64,000 bases of DNA from Alteromonadaceae bacterium XY-R5 (GTDB taxonomy: Bacteria > Pseudomonadota > Gammaproteobacteria > Enterobacterales > Alteromonadaceae), in NCBI GenBank assembly GCA_001660395.1, contig LXWE01000001.1, positions 744,001 to 808,000 on the forward strand, written 5' to 3'. Position numbers and translations under genes: made by a program. The notes beneath the pieces were generated by a model. That model was not told the origin of the DNA. It was given only the letters and a program-made list of their open reading frames with translations, and searched no databases. This document shows, one piece after another, positions 63,258 to 64,000 of the stretch; within the stretch, counting starts at the first letter, position 1; each line of letters begins with the position of its first letter.

Positions 63258-64000
63258 TTACCCGGCTTTACGTTCAGGTAATCCCGGTTCCAACAGATGT
63301 TTTTGCCCGTCGGCTTCATCTGTGGTTTCGGTGTCATCTTCAGCATAGACTTCATCATCGACTATCGATTTCACATTATTGCGAACATTTTCGCCTATAT
63401 CGTCGATATTCAGTGATGGATCATCAATACAGGCTTCAAGCATGTCAAAGGCTTCGCGGAAATAGGCCGCCATTGGCTCCAGCGACTTAATGTGCTTATC
63501 ACAGCAGACTATGCCCACATTGGCCTGCGAATCGTAAGTCAGCAGCGTAATATTGACCCCGCCTCCGGGTGTCATGGTTGAAATGGGGTAGCAGGCCAGT
63601 AATTGACTGTCTTTCAGATAGCGTGTAGATGTTGGCCCCGGCAGGTTTGAAATCAAAATGTTACCTATCGGCTTGACCCAATCAGAGATGCGCAGCACCT
63701 CAAATACCAAAGCTATCGCCTGAATTGCAATGGTGTAATAACTGAAGGCTGCAGGATGTGAGCGCTTTGCTGCCCGCTTCACAATACGATGGTTCTCAAT
63801 GATTTGTCGTAAGCGCAAATACGGGTCTTTCATACCGTGAGCCAGCCGCACTGGTACAATGGCGATTTTGTTGCCACCAACCTGTTCACCAGGTTTTCGC
63901 AGGTTAATCGGCATATTGGTATACAGGGCCTTATCAAACGTATGGCCGTAGTCCTTAAGAAAACGGTGAACGCCAATATCAAAAGAGCACAACAGAATTT
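63258..64000 (-). CDS. wax-ester synthase/DGAT, C-terminal part
   Basis: The frame is open to the window edge (codons before the TTG at 63992 continue), so only about the last 247 residues are seen. NMPINLRKPGEQVGGNKIAIVPVRL and ILISNLPGPTSTRYL are conserved C-terminal blocks of the bifunctional WS/DGAT family, which esterifies fatty alcohols or diacylglycerol with acyl-CoA. TPGGGVNITLLTYDSQANVGIVCCD is also typical. The catalytic HHxxxDG lies upstream of the window. An acidic tail (VDDEVYAEDDTETTDEADGQ) follows the domain. Confidence 0.83.
   Translation of the reverse strand, partial: ILLCSFDIGVHRFLKDYGHTFDKALYTNMPINLRKPGEQVGGNKIAIVPVRLAHGMKDPYLRLRQIIENHRIVKRAAKRSHPAAFSYYTIAIQAIALVFEVLRISDWVKPIGNILISNLPGPTSTRYLKDSQLLACYPISTMTPGGGVNITLLTYDSQANVGIVCCDKHIKSLEPMAAYFREAFDMLEACIDDPSLNIDDIGENVRNNVKSIVDDEVYAEDDTETTDEADGQKHLLEPGLPERKAG

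Overview
The window looks like chromosomal DNA of a marine-type gammaproteobacterium, most likely Alteromonadales or a close relative. The basis is gene order and protein families. The blocks fadR/nhaB/dsbB, ycgN-ycgM-mltB-ycgL-rnd-fadD and slp-tsaB-yoaA are typical of gammaproteobacteria. Twin phasins, a wax-ester synthase/DGAT and GMC dehydrogenases point to a lipid-storing heterotroph. No species call is made. I saw no rRNA, tRNA, CRISPR array, insertion sequence, integrase or phage gene.

Layout. Bases 1-10056: the tail of a HupE/UreJ-like membrane protein, then a polyamine cluster laid out like Pseudomonas spuI-spuABC-transporter (two glutamine-synthetase-like ligases, a PuuD-type amidohydrolase, a PLP aminotransferase and a PotFGHI-type ABC importer), closed by a DUF861 cupin. 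Bases 10246-15385: a large acidic lipoprotein, a probable outer-membrane barrel, glyoxalase I and a periplasmic GlpQ. Bases 15382-21133: a yhiI-rbbA-yhhJ efflux operon with an FNR/ANR-like box upstream, and a small barrel protein. Bases 21336-25091: gabD-gabT with a divergent LysR gene; it can finish the GABA route begun by the polyamine cluster.

Bases 25298-30878: an unusual three-gene set made of a di-heme lipoprotein with a RoxA/di-heme-peroxidase-like C-terminal motif, a GMC oxidoreductase and a DUF4331-like exported protein. Bases 31216-43331: phasins, FadR, NhaB, DsbB, and the housekeeping run ycgN, a SpoIIAA-like protein, a FAH-family hydrolase, MltB, YcgL, RNase D, FadD, an alpha/beta hydrolase, Slp and an orphan small protein. 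Bases 43495-48863: TsaB, YoaA helicase, a GH13 enzyme and a divergent S-adenosylhomocysteine-hydrolase homologue that has lost catalytic residues.

Bases 48945-55908: a circularly permuted ATP-grasp / alpha-E / transglutaminase operon in which a split and a fused copy of the same module lie side by side, plus a TauE/SafE-type permease. This is the best candidate for a poorly characterised peptide-ligase system. Bases 56199-64000: a DUF2244 protein, a HAD-type lipoprotein phosphatase, 2,4-dienoyl-CoA reductase with a divergent TetR gene and two palindromic operators between them, an AlkJ-like GMC alcohol dehydrogenase, an unrecognised protein and the C-terminal part of a wax-ester synthase/DGAT running off the window.

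Working together: polyamines are imported, converted towards GABA and drained to succinate by GabT/GabD. Fatty alcohols and acids are handled by the GMC enzymes, FadD and FadH under FadR and the TetR protein, with storage lipid implied by the phasins and WS/DGAT. Start codons were moved inward from the longest frame where a Shine-Dalgarno sequence or a coupled stop codon favoured it; each case is stated.
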